Below are positions 1 through 6,672 of a stretch of DNA of 29,020 nucleotides, piece by piece. The notes under the pieces are model-generated. The model had not been told where the DNA came from and made no database searches. It saw only the letters and a list, made by a program, of their open reading frames with translations. The translations under genes were made by a program, and so were the position numbers. Within the stretch, counting starts at the first letter, position 1. The number at the start of each line of letters is the position of its first letter. Origin of the DNA: JBAZKK01 sp964456925 (lineage in GTDB: Bacteria > Omnitrophota > Gorgyraeia > Gygaellales > Profunditerraquicolaceae); the NCBI GenBank assembly GCA_964456925.1, contig CAYWCX010000011.1:1-29020 (forward strand), in the 5' to 3' direction.

Positions 1-567
1 CATGAGCTTTCGCACCTTAAGAACCGCGACGTACTTACCATTACCCTGCTTTCGGTAATCCCGATGATTATGTACCGTATCGCCTGGCAGTTTATGTTTT
101 ACGGCAGAAGGCGCGACGACAGCCGGGGCGGCAATACCGTTTTAATCGGCCTGGCGGCGTTCCTTTTTTATTTCATCACCAACCTTCTGGTGCTCTATGC
201 CTCGCGCATCCGGGAATATTTTGCCGACCGCGGCTCGCTGCTGTTGGGTAACAAGCCTTCGGCTTTGGCCTCCAGCCTTTACAAACTGGTTTACGGCTCG
301 GCGCGGATGGATAAAGAGGAACTCAAAGAGGCGGAGGGCCTGAAGGCCTTTTTCCTTAATGACCCCTCGCGCGCCCTGAATGAAATCCGGGAACTGCGCC
401 AGTTGGACCTGGACAAAAGCGGCACTATCGATGCCGGAGAATTGGAGTTCCTAAGGTCCAAAAATATCCGCTTGAATTTCGGGGATAAACTGCTGGAGCT
501 TTTAAGCACCCACCCCAATATGCTCAAGCGCATCAGGCAGCTTGCTGCCTATCAGGCCGGGGCTTAG
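1..567 (+). CDS. M48 family (HtpX-like) membrane zinc metallopeptidase, C-terminal part, with EF-hand loop
   Basis: This is a partial gene whose reading frame is open from base 1, so the ATG at 64 is internal. The fragment of 188 residues starts at HELSH, the HExxH zinc motif of M48 peptidases. The likely third zinc ligand is Glu72 in the REYFAD segment. Hydrophobic stretches at about 11-31 and 46-66 look like membrane helices. The ending LLELLSTHPNMLKRIRQL matches the usual M48 C-terminal motif. Family members are inner-membrane proteases that degrade misfolded membrane proteins. An unusual feature is a canonical 12-residue EF-hand calcium loop at residues 136-147 (bases 406-441; ligand positions D136, D138, S140, T142, D144, E147). 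It sits between the catalytic core and the C-terminal motif. The N-terminal part lies outside the window. A rho-independent terminator follows. Confidence 0.9.
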   Translation, partial: HELSHLKNRDVLTITLLSVIPMIMYRIAWQFMFYGRRRDDSRGGNTVLIGLAAFLFYFITNLLVLYASRIREYFADRGSLLLGNKPSALASSLYKLVYGSARMDKEELKEAEGLKAFFLNDPSRALNEIRELRQLDLDKSGTIDAGELEFLRSKNIRLNFGDKLLELLSTHPNMLKRIRQLAAYQAGA

Positions 568-598
568 GAGCCGCCTGCCAAAAGGCACTTAATTACTG

Positions 599-638
599 AA
601 AGAGCAAGGACATACAAAAATTTCCTTGCTCTTTTTTT
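599..638 (+). terminator. Rho-independent terminator after the M48 peptidase gene
   Basis: A perfect 12-bp stem (599-610 pairing with 623-634, arms AAAGAGCAAGGA and TCCTTGCTCTTT) closes a 12-nt loop and runs directly into a T tract ending at 638. It lies 31 nt after the peptidase stop codon and about 25 bp before the lysS promoter, so it should insulate lysS from upstream transcription. Confidence 0.9.
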
Positions 639-662
639 GCCTGTTAAGCGAGGTTTTCTTAA

Positions 663-691
663 TTGACAGGAGATGAAATCTACTATATAAT
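663..691 (+). promoter_or_regulatory. Consensus sigma70-type promoter of lysS
   Basis: TTGACA at 663-668 and TATAAT at 686-691 are separated by exactly 17 bp, so both hexamers and the spacer match the bacterial housekeeping consensus. The expected transcription start is near A698, only about 3 nt before the lysS ATG at 701. The terminator just upstream supports this as the start of a new transcription unit. Confidence 0.88.
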
Positions 692-700
692 TTAAGGACT

Positions 701-2143
701 ATGGAATTAAACGAACTTATCGCGCAAAGAAAGGCCAAACGCCGCTCTCTGGAGGCAAAGGGCTCAGGCGTAAATAATGCGCCCTTGGCCGACAGCATTA
801 CTATCGGCGAAGCAGTGACCGATTTCCGGGAGAACCGTAAAGTGAGCCTCTGCGGCAGGGTGATGGCAAGGCGCTCCCACGGCAAAGTCCTTTTTATGGA
901 CTTGAAAGATGCCGCTGCCGGGGTTCAACTCTACCTCAAAGCCGAATTCCTGGGCGAGGATAAATTCGCGCAATTGGAAGATATTGACGTTGCGGATATC
1001 ATCGCCGTAAGGGGAGAGCTTTTTAAGACCCATACCGGCGAGCCCACGGTAAAGGTAGAGGATTTTGCGGTTCTTGCCAAGGCGCTTCGGCCGCTGCCTG
1101 AAAAATGGCACGGGCTCAAGGACGTGGAATTGCGTTACCGCCAGCGTTACCTTGACCTTCTTGCCAACGGGGAAGTCAGACAAGTTTTCCTGCAGCGCAG
1201 CCGTATTGTCAAGGCCATCCGTGATTTTCTGGACAAAAAGGGGTTCCAGGAAGTGGAGACCCCGATGATGCATTCTATCCCGGGCGGAGCAGCGGGGAGG
1301 CCTTTTAAGTCGCACCATAACGAATACGATATGGATTTATACCTGCGGATTGCCCCGGAATTATACCTCAAGCGCCTGCTCGTCGGCGGGTTAGACCGGG
1401 TTTACGAGATTAACCGCAGCTTCCGCAACGAAGGCGTCTCGACGAAGCATAATCCCGAGTTCACCATGCTTGAGGTCTATCAGGCATATACGGATTATGA
1501 AGGGATGATGCGCTTGTGCGAGGATTTAATTGTTTCGGTGGCGCGCGAGGTGTTGGGAGATACGAAACTGGTTTATCAGGGCAAGAACATTGATTTGGCG
1601 CCGCCCTGGCAGAGACAGTCCTTCGCCGGCCTCGTGAAAGAGAAATTCGGCATTGAGCCGCAGGATGAAGCGGAGGTGATGCTGAAAAAAATAAAGAGCA
1701 AGGGTTTTGCCAAAGATGCCGGCCGGCTTAGCCGTTCGCAGGTGGCCAAGGTCATCGAGGATATCCTGGAAGAGGAGATGAACCCCAACCCGACTTTTAT
1801 CACGGATTATTTCAGCAGTTTCTGCCCGTTAGCCAAAACACGCAAGGACAATCCTCTGGTTTCAGAGCGGTTTGAGCTTTATATCGCGGGGATAGAATTA
1901 GGGAACGCCTATTCAGAGTTGAACGACCCGCTCGAACAGGAGGCGCGCTTTAAGGAAGAGATTAAGGAGCTCGCCAGGGATGAGAGGAAGGGCTTGGACG
2001 AAGATTATGTTTTGGCGCTTGAGCACGGCATGCCTCCCGCGGGCGGCTTAGGCATCGGCGTTGACCGGCTGACGATGCTTTTGACGGACCAGCCGTCAAT
2101 AAGAGACGTAATTTTATTCCCGCTGCTTCGGCCGGAAAAATAA
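701..2143 (+). CDS. lysS: Lysine--tRNA ligase, class II
   Basis: The enzyme charges tRNA-Lys with lysine using ATP in the cytoplasm. The 480-residue protein has the usual bacterial LysRS layout. A short N-terminal helix is followed by an anticodon-binding OB fold (about 45-145) and a class II catalytic core. Motif 1 is near KGFQEVETPMM, motif 2 is RSFRNEGVSTKHNPEFT, and motif 3 is GGLGIGVDRLTMLL near the C terminus. The start at 701 aligns with the N-terminal helix of known LysRS, and a later start would delete it. The 5' leader is nearly absent, because the promoter's -10 box ends 9 bp before the ATG. No separate terminator was seen downstream; a heptamer inverted array follows instead. Confidence 0.97.
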   Translation: MELNELIAQRKAKRRSLEAKGSGVNNAPLADSITIGEAVTDFRENRKVSLCGRVMARRSHGKVLFMDLKDAAAGVQLYLKAEFLGEDKFAQLEDIDVADIIAVRGELFKTHTGEPTVKVEDFAVLAKALRPLPEKWHGLKDVELRYRQRYLDLLANGEVRQVFLQRSRIVKAIRDFLDKKGFQEVETPMMHSIPGGAAGRPFKSHHNEYDMDLYLRIAPELYLKRLLVGGLDRVYEINRSFRNEGVSTKHNPEFTMLEVYQAYTDYEGMMRLCEDLIVSVAREVLGDTKLVYQGKNIDLAPPWQRQSFAGLVKEKFGIEPQDEAEVMLKKIKSKGFAKDAGRLSRSQVAKVIEDILEEEMNPNPTFITDYFSSFCPLAKTRKDNPLVSERFELYIAGIELGNAYSELNDPLEQEARFKEEIKELARDERKGLDEDYVLALEHGMPPAGGLGIGVDRLTMLLTDQPSIRDVILFPLLRPEK

Positions 2144-2148
2144 AATCA

Positions 2149-2295
2149 GTAACTAGTAACTGGTAATTAAGGGCCGTAAAGCGTAATTCGTAAACCGTAA
2201 ATGGTAATTCTTAAGAATAAAAGATTACGATTTACCGATTACGGATTACCAATTACGAAAAATTACTGGTTACCCGTTACTAGTTTACTAGTTAC
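2149..2295. repeat. Inverted array of 7-bp repeats (GTAANNN x8 / TTACNNN x10)
   Basis: The lysS-lolC gap holds eight GTAA units starting at 2149, 2156, 2163, 2176, 2183, 2190, 2197 and 2204, nearly all in strict 7-bp steps. They are followed by ten TTAC units at 2225, 2232, 2239, 2246, 2253, 2263, 2270, 2277, 2285 and 2292. The two halves meet at the perfect palindrome ATTCTTAAGAAT (2207-2218). The four innermost TTAC units lie at exact mirror positions of GTAA units about that centre, so the array can fold into a long imperfect hairpin. No ORF or T tract is present. It fills the gap up to the lolC start, where no Shine-Dalgarno sequence is visible. Confidence 0.85.
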
Positions 2296-2301
2296 TACGT
2301 T

Positions 2302-3492
2302 ATGCGAACAGAATTGTTTATAAGCTGGCGTTATCTTTTTACCAGAAGGAAAGAAAAGTTCATTTCGCTTATCAGCGTCATCTCCGTGCTCGGGGTTGCG
2401 ATAGGCGTGGCAGCTCTGATTGTGGTGCTGGCGGTGATGAGCGGGTTCGACCGCGACCTGCGCGATAAAATCGTAGGCAATTATTCGCATATTACCGTTT
2501 CCGGTTATCAGGGGATCGGCAGCGTAGAATACCGCCGGCTCGAGAGCCAGTTAAACGGATATCCCCACATCGTCGGCATCAGCCCTTATGTGCAGGGCCA
2601 GATGCTGGTGAAAGAGGGCAGCCGTCTATTTGCGGTAAATGTCAGGGGCATTGACCCTGCCGGAGAAAGCAAGGTTACGCGCCTGGCGCTTTATTTGATA
2701 CAGGGTGACCTTGCTGACCTCAAAGACGATACCGTTATCCTCGGCAAAGAACTGGCACTGTATCTTGGGGCAGGAGCAGGTTCTTACCTCAACGTCTATT
2801 CCGCGCTCAGTAAACAACATACCCTCAAGGTTATCGGGATATTCAACTCCGGAATGTACGACTACGATATGAACCTGAGTTTCGTTAACATAAGTACCGC
2901 CCAGAAGATTCTGGGTTTAGGGGACAGGGTTACCGCCGTGGCGTTGAAACTGGATGACCTTTACCTGGCGGATAAGGTAAAGAAAAAACTGGGAACGTTC
3001 TTGGGCGGCGATTACGCCTTGAGCACCTGGGCCGAGGCAAACCGCAATTTCTTTGCGGCGCTGAAACTCGAGAAACTGACGATGTTTATTATCCTCACCC
3101 TGATTGTGCTGGTGGCCTCCTTTAATATTATCAGCACCCTGATTGTGATGGTGGTAGAGAAGACCAAGGACATCGGCATCCTAAAGGCAATCGGCATGAC
3201 CCAGAGCCTCATCAAAAAGATTTTTATTTACCAGGGTTTGTTTATCGGAGCGTTGGGGACTGTTTTGGGCGCAGCGGGCGGGATAGTGCTCTGCGCGCTA
3301 TTAAAGAAATACCAGTTCATAAAACTGCCGCAGGATATATATTATATCGACCGGCTGCCCGTGGCGATACAATGGTGGCCGGATATTGTCCTGGTTGTGG
3401 CAGCGGCAATGCTCATTACCCTGGCTTCGACGGTTTATCCGGCGAGGAAGGCCGCGGCCTTAAAACCCGTTGAGGCCTTAAGGTACGAATAG
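2302..3492 (+). CDS. Lipoprotein-releasing ABC transporter permease, LolC/LolE family
   Basis: This is the inner-membrane permease that, with LolD, extracts outer-membrane lipoproteins and passes them to the periplasmic carrier LolA. The 396-residue length is typical. Transmembrane helix 1 is at about 20-47, with the family motif ISVLGVAIGV and then AVMSGFD. A large periplasmic domain covers about 50-250. Three C-terminal helices are at about 255-282, 313-336 and 358-380. The cytoplasmic segment EKTKDIGILKAIG is characteristic of MacB/LolC-type permeases. lolD follows 8 nt downstream. Only one permease gene is present, so it may act as a homodimer (LolF-like) rather than a LolC/LolE pair, and I therefore give no C or E letter. 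No clear ribosome-binding site precedes the ATG. Confidence 0.93.
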   Translation: MRTELFISWRYLFTRRKEKFISLISVISVLGVAIGVAALIVVLAVMSGFDRDLRDKIVGNYSHITVSGYQGIGSVEYRRLESQLNGYPHIVGISPYVQGQMLVKEGSRLFAVNVRGIDPAGESKVTRLALYLIQGDLADLKDDTVILGKELALYLGAGAGSYLNVYSALSKQHTLKVIGIFNSGMYDYDMNLSFVNISTAQKILGLGDRVTAVALKLDDLYLADKVKKKLGTFLGGDYALSTWAEANRNFFAALKLEKLTMFIILTLIVLVASFNIISTLIVMVVEKTKDIGILKAIGMTQSLIKKIFIYQGLFIGALGTVLGAAGGIVLCALLKKYQFIKLPQDIYYIDRLPVAIQWWPDIVLVVAAAMLITLASTVYPARKAAALKPVEALRYE

Positions 3493-3500
3493 GATGCGGT

Positions 3501-4199
3501 GTGTTAGAAGCTAAAAACCTGCACAAGATTTACAACCACGGCAAGAAGGAAGTCGCGGTCTTGAAGGGCATAGATTTAAATATCGAGCCCGGAAAGTTCG
3601 CGGTAATCGTAGGCCCTTCGGGAGCAGGCAAATCCACCCTGCTCAATATCCTCGGCGGGATAGACAGCCCGAGCAAAGGCAGGGTGACCTTTCTAGGTGA
3701 CGACCTTTACGCGCTCGGCGATTTTGCGCTTTCCCGGATCCGTAACGAGAAGATCGGTTTTGTATTCCAGTTTTATCACCTCCTTGCGGAGTTCAACGTC
3801 CTGGAAAACGTAATGATGCCGGCACTGATAAATTTAAAATATAAAAGCGCGATGCTTGAAGAAGGAACAGGCGACGTCCAGCTGGAGCATCGGGCGCGGG
3901 AACTTTTAGACAAGGTGGGGCTCAAGCCGCGCATGGGTTATTTCCCGGCGCAACTCTCCGGCGGGGAGCAGCAGCGCGTGGCGATTGCGCGGGCGCTGAT
4001 GAACAAGCCGCGGATGCTTTTATGCGACGAGCCCACCGGCAACCTCGATTCCCAGAACGGAGAGAATATTATTTCTCTGATTCAGAAGATTAACAGCGAC
4101 GAGAGGATGGCGGTGGTGATGGTAACGCATAATCCGGAATTGGCGCGCATCGCCGGCAGCGTTTATTATTTGAAGGACGGCTTATTAAAAAGTAATTAA
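3501..4199 (+). CDS. lolD: Lipoprotein-releasing ABC transporter ATP-binding protein LolD
   Basis: This is the ATPase partner of the LolC/E permease encoded just upstream. The 232-residue protein has Walker A GPSGAGKS (38-45), a Q-loop in FVFQFYHLL (about 88), the signature LSGGEQQRVAIARAL (152-166) and Walker B LLCDEPTGNLD (173-183), with a switch His in MVTHN. It starts at a GTG codon preceded by AGGA at 3491-3494 with 6-nt spacing. The sequence would also fit related MacB- or FtsE-like ATPases, but adjacency to the LolC/E gene decides for LolD. Confidence 0.92.
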   Translation: MLEAKNLHKIYNHGKKEVAVLKGIDLNIEPGKFAVIVGPSGAGKSTLLNILGGIDSPSKGRVTFLGDDLYALGDFALSRIRNEKIGFVFQFYHLLAEFNVLENVMMPALINLKYKSAMLEEGTGDVQLEHRARELLDKVGLKPRMGYFPAQLSGGEQQRVAIARALMNKPRMLLCDEPTGNLDSQNGENIISLIQKINSDERMAVVMVTHNPELARIAGSVYYLKDGLLKSN

Positions 4200-4210
4200 G
4201 GGAGGCAAAG

Positions 4211-5080
4211 ATGAAGGTTTATATCAACGGCAAATTCTACGAAAAAAATGAAGCAAAAATCTCGGTGTTCGACCACGGTTTCCTCTACGGCGACGGGGTT
4301 TTTGAGGGCATCCGGGTCTATAACCGGCTGATCTTTAAAGCCGTGGAGCACATCGACCGTCTCTATGAGTCGGCGCACAGCATTATGCTGAAAATCCCCA
4401 TGAGCAAGGAGCAGATTGCCCAGGCGATGATTAAGACCTTAAAGGAGAATAAATTCGAGAACGCCTATATGCGGGTTATCATCAGCCGCGGCGAAGGCGA
4501 CCTCGGTTTAGACCCGCGCAAGTGCAAGGGCCACGAGACCGTGATTATCATTGCCGACAAGATTGCCCTCTATCCGGACAAACTCTACAAAGAGGGGATG
4601 GATATAATTACGGTAGCCACTACCAGGAACGCCCACGAGGCGCTTAACCCCCAGATCAAGTCTCTGAATTACCTGAATAATATTATGGCAAAAATCGAAG
4701 CCACTAATTTGGGTTACGAAGAGGCGCTGATGCTTAATGACCAGGGTTATGTGGCGGAGTGCACCGGAGATAACATCTTTATTACCAGCAAGGGCGAAAT
4801 CTATACCCCGCCGGAGTGCATGGGCGCATTGCGGGGCGTGACCCGCGATACCGTGCTGGATATCGCCAAAAAAATCGGCATCCGGGTGCACGAGCACGTC
4901 TTTACCCGCCATGAGCTTTATATTGCCGACGAATGTTTCCTGACCGGCACCGCTGCGGAGATTATCCCGGTAGTTAAGGTTGACGGCCGCGCTATCGGTG
5001 CCGGCAAACCCGGTAAAATCACCCTGGCGCTGATGAAGAAGTTTAGAGAGGCAACCAAAAAGGAAGGCCTCAAATACTAA
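4211..5080 (+). CDS. ilvE: Class IV PLP aminotransferase, branched-chain amino acid type
   Basis: It probably carries out reversible transamination of valine, leucine and isoleucine with 2-oxoglutarate, using PLP. The 289-residue protein has the class IV N-terminal motif FDHGFLYGDGVFEGIR (20-35). The PLP lysine is K150 in the QIKSLNYLNN segment. The E183 region (AECTGDNIF) and the late GTAAEI phosphate-binding motif are also present. GGAGG at 4201-4205 is well spaced before the ATG. The stop codon abuts the mcsA start. Class IV also contains D-amino-acid aminotransferase and aminodeoxychorismate lyase. The EGIR motif favours IlvE, but substrate is not proven by sequence. Its place between lolD and mcsA is not one I recognise from model genomes. 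Confidence 0.85.
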   Translation: MKVYINGKFYEKNEAKISVFDHGFLYGDGVFEGIRVYNRLIFKAVEHIDRLYESAHSIMLKIPMSKEQIAQAMIKTLKENKFENAYMRVIISRGEGDLGLDPRKCKGHETVIIIADKIALYPDKLYKEGMDIITVATTRNAHEALNPQIKSLNYLNNIMAKIEATNLGYEEALMLNDQGYVAECTGDNIFITSKGEIYTPPECMGALRGVTRDTVLDIAKKIGIRVHEHVFTRHELYIADECFLTGTAAEIIPVVKVDGRAIGAGKPGKITLALMKKFREATKKEGLKY

Positions 5081-5617
5081 ATGCTTTGCGATATCTGCGG
5101 TAAAAATCCGGCTACGGTGCACCTCACCGAAATTATCGATGAGCAGATGACGGAGCTGCATCTGTGCGAGGAGTGCGCGCACAAGAAGAGCGCTCAAATG
5201 GAGCAGCAGTTCGGTTTAAGCGACCTGCTGGCGGGGATGGCGGAGTTTGAAAAACCCAGCCCGGAAAAGGAGGCGGTGGCGCTGAAGTGCCCCAACTGCG
5301 GCCTGACCTATACCGATTTTCGTAAAATCGGCCGGCTCGGCTGCGGAGAATGCTACCGCACCTTTAACAAATACCTCGGCCCCCTTTTAAAAAGGATCCA
5401 CGGCGCCATCCAGCATATCGGTAAGGTGCCGATGAAGGCAGGCAGGCCCGTCGTAAAAAAGAAGGAGAAGTCCGCCGATATCGCGATATTGAAGGAGAAA
5501 TTGCACCGCGCGATTGAGGTCGAGGCCTTTGAAGAGGCAGCGCGGCTGCGCGACCAGATCCGGGAACTGGAAAAGAAACAGGCGCAATCCGGCAGCGAGG
5601 ATAAAAGTGCAGATTAA
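5081..5617 (+). CDS. mcsA: McsA, zinc-binding activator of protein arginine kinase
   Basis: McsA binds and activates the kinase McsB and helps deliver substrates to ClpC. The 178-residue protein has two N-terminal four-cysteine clusters: C3/C6/C29/C32, and C70/C73/C88/C91 in the CPNCGLTYTDF region. A C-terminal UVR domain follows at about 134-168 (key segment EAFEEAARLRDQIRELE). Both are hallmarks of McsA. The ATG directly follows the aminotransferase TAA, and the 3' end overlaps mcsB by 11 nt, implying translational coupling. In Firmicutes the repressor gene ctsR normally precedes mcsA; it is absent here. Confidence 0.93.
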   Translation: MLCDICGKNPATVHLTEIIDEQMTELHLCEECAHKKSAQMEQQFGLSDLLAGMAEFEKPSPEKEAVALKCPNCGLTYTDFRKIGRLGCGECYRTFNKYLGPLLKRIHGAIQHIGKVPMKAGRPVVKKKEKSADIAILKEKLHRAIEVEAFEEAARLRDQIRELEKKQAQSGSEDKSAD

Positions 5618-6656
5618 TGACTTTTTGAAGAATACCAGCGAATGGCTTAAGGGCAGCGGCCCTAATTCCGATATCGTAATCTCCAGCCGCGTACGGCTGG
5701 CGCGAAACCTGGATAAGATGCCGTTTCCCCACTGGGCGAATAAGGCGCAAAGCCAGGAGGCCTTAAAGACCATTGAAGAGGCGGCCTCAAGGGTGTATTA
5801 TCTCAAGACAACCACCGTCTTTGAGCTGGCAGGCCTTGACCCCGTGGACAAACAGTTCCTGGTGGAGAGGCACCTGATGTCCCACGAGCACGCCCAGAAA
5901 ACGGATAATAAAGCCGTGGTTGTCGATAATGAGGAAATCCTCTCCCTGATGATTAACGAAGAGGACCACCTGAGGATGCAGGCGATGCAGTCCGGCCTTA
6001 ATCTTTTTGAGGCTTGGAATATCATTAACCGCATTGACGACTCCCTTTCCGAAGAGATAGATTTTGCCTTTTTGCCGGAGTTGGGGTATTTGACTGCCTG
6101 CCCTACCAATACCGGAACGGGGATGCGCGGGTCGGTGATGCTGCACCTGCCGGCGCTGGTGATGTCAAACCAGATTAACCGCGTCCTCGCGGCGATTTCC
6201 AAATTGAGCTTTACCAGCCGCGGGCTTTACGGCGAAGGCACCCAGGCCAGCGGAAACTTTTTTCAGATCTCCAACCAGGTTTCTTTGGGCGTAAGCGAAG
6301 ACGATATCCTGGAAAACTTAAACAGCCTCATCCGCCGCCTTATCGAGCAGGAAAACCAGGCGCGGGAGTCCCTGTTGTCGCGCAGCCGCGCATTTCTGGA
6401 GGACCGCATCAGCCGCAGCTTCGGGATACTGAAAAACGCGCGCATCATCTCCAGCCAGGAGACCATTGAGTTGTTGTCGATGGTGCGGCTCGGCGTGGAC
6501 CTCGGCATCCTCAAGGATATTGACCGCCGCAGCCTAAACGAACTTTTTATCATTACTCAGCCGGCGCATTTGCAGAAGATTGAGAACAATAAATTATCCG
6601 CCCAGGAAAGGGACATCAAGCGGGCCCAGATTATACGCAATAAACTAAAACTTTAA
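5607..6656 (+). CDS. mcsB: Protein arginine kinase McsB
   Basis: McsB phosphorylates arginine side chains, marking proteins for ClpC-ClpP degradation. I chose the GTG at 5607, preceded by GAGG at 5597-5600 with 6-nt spacing. The resulting 349 residues begin MQINDFLKNTSEW, matching the family N terminus, whereas the frame upstream of 5607 is only mcsA read out of frame. Phosphagen-kinase features are visible: SSRVRLARNL near residue 30, NEEDHLRMQ, and the catalytic-cysteine loop CPTNTGTGMRGSVMLHLPAL. The C-terminal RDIKRA (335-340) matches the RDxxRA allosteric phosphoarginine motif described for Firmicutes McsB. Domain length is complete. The gene sits between mcsA and clpC as in Bacillus. 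Confidence 0.95.
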   Translation: MQINDFLKNTSEWLKGSGPNSDIVISSRVRLARNLDKMPFPHWANKAQSQEALKTIEEAASRVYYLKTTTVFELAGLDPVDKQFLVERHLMSHEHAQKTDNKAVVVDNEEILSLMINEEDHLRMQAMQSGLNLFEAWNIINRIDDSLSEEIDFAFLPELGYLTACPTNTGTGMRGSVMLHLPALVMSNQINRVLAAISKLSFTSRGLYGEGTQASGNFFQISNQVSLGVSEDDILENLNSLIRRLIEQENQARESLLSRSRAFLEDRISRSFGILKNARIISSQETIELLSMVRLGVDLGILKDIDRRSLNELFIITQPAHLQKIENNKLSAQERDIKRAQIIRNKLKL

Positions 6657-6672
6657 TATTTTAGGAGGCGAG

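Noticed and set aside
764..1318. 184-codon minus-strand ORF opposite lysS
   Set aside because: It lies entirely within lysS, whose motifs are complete; no independent evidence for an antisense gene.
2149..2295. Heptamer array as a CRISPR or tRNA-like feature
   Set aside because: Units are only 7 bp with 3 variable bases, no spacers of CRISPR length, and no cloverleaf or CCA-type end.
4508..5197. 229-codon minus-strand ORF opposite ilvE and mcsA
   Set aside because: It is a shadow of two well-supported plus-strand genes; the translation is low-complexity and has no recognisable domain.
5514..5606. N-terminal extension of mcsB from the ATG at 5514
   Set aside because: The added 31 residues are basic, unlike any McsB, and are mcsA coding sequence read out of frame; GTG 5607 has a good ribosome-binding site.
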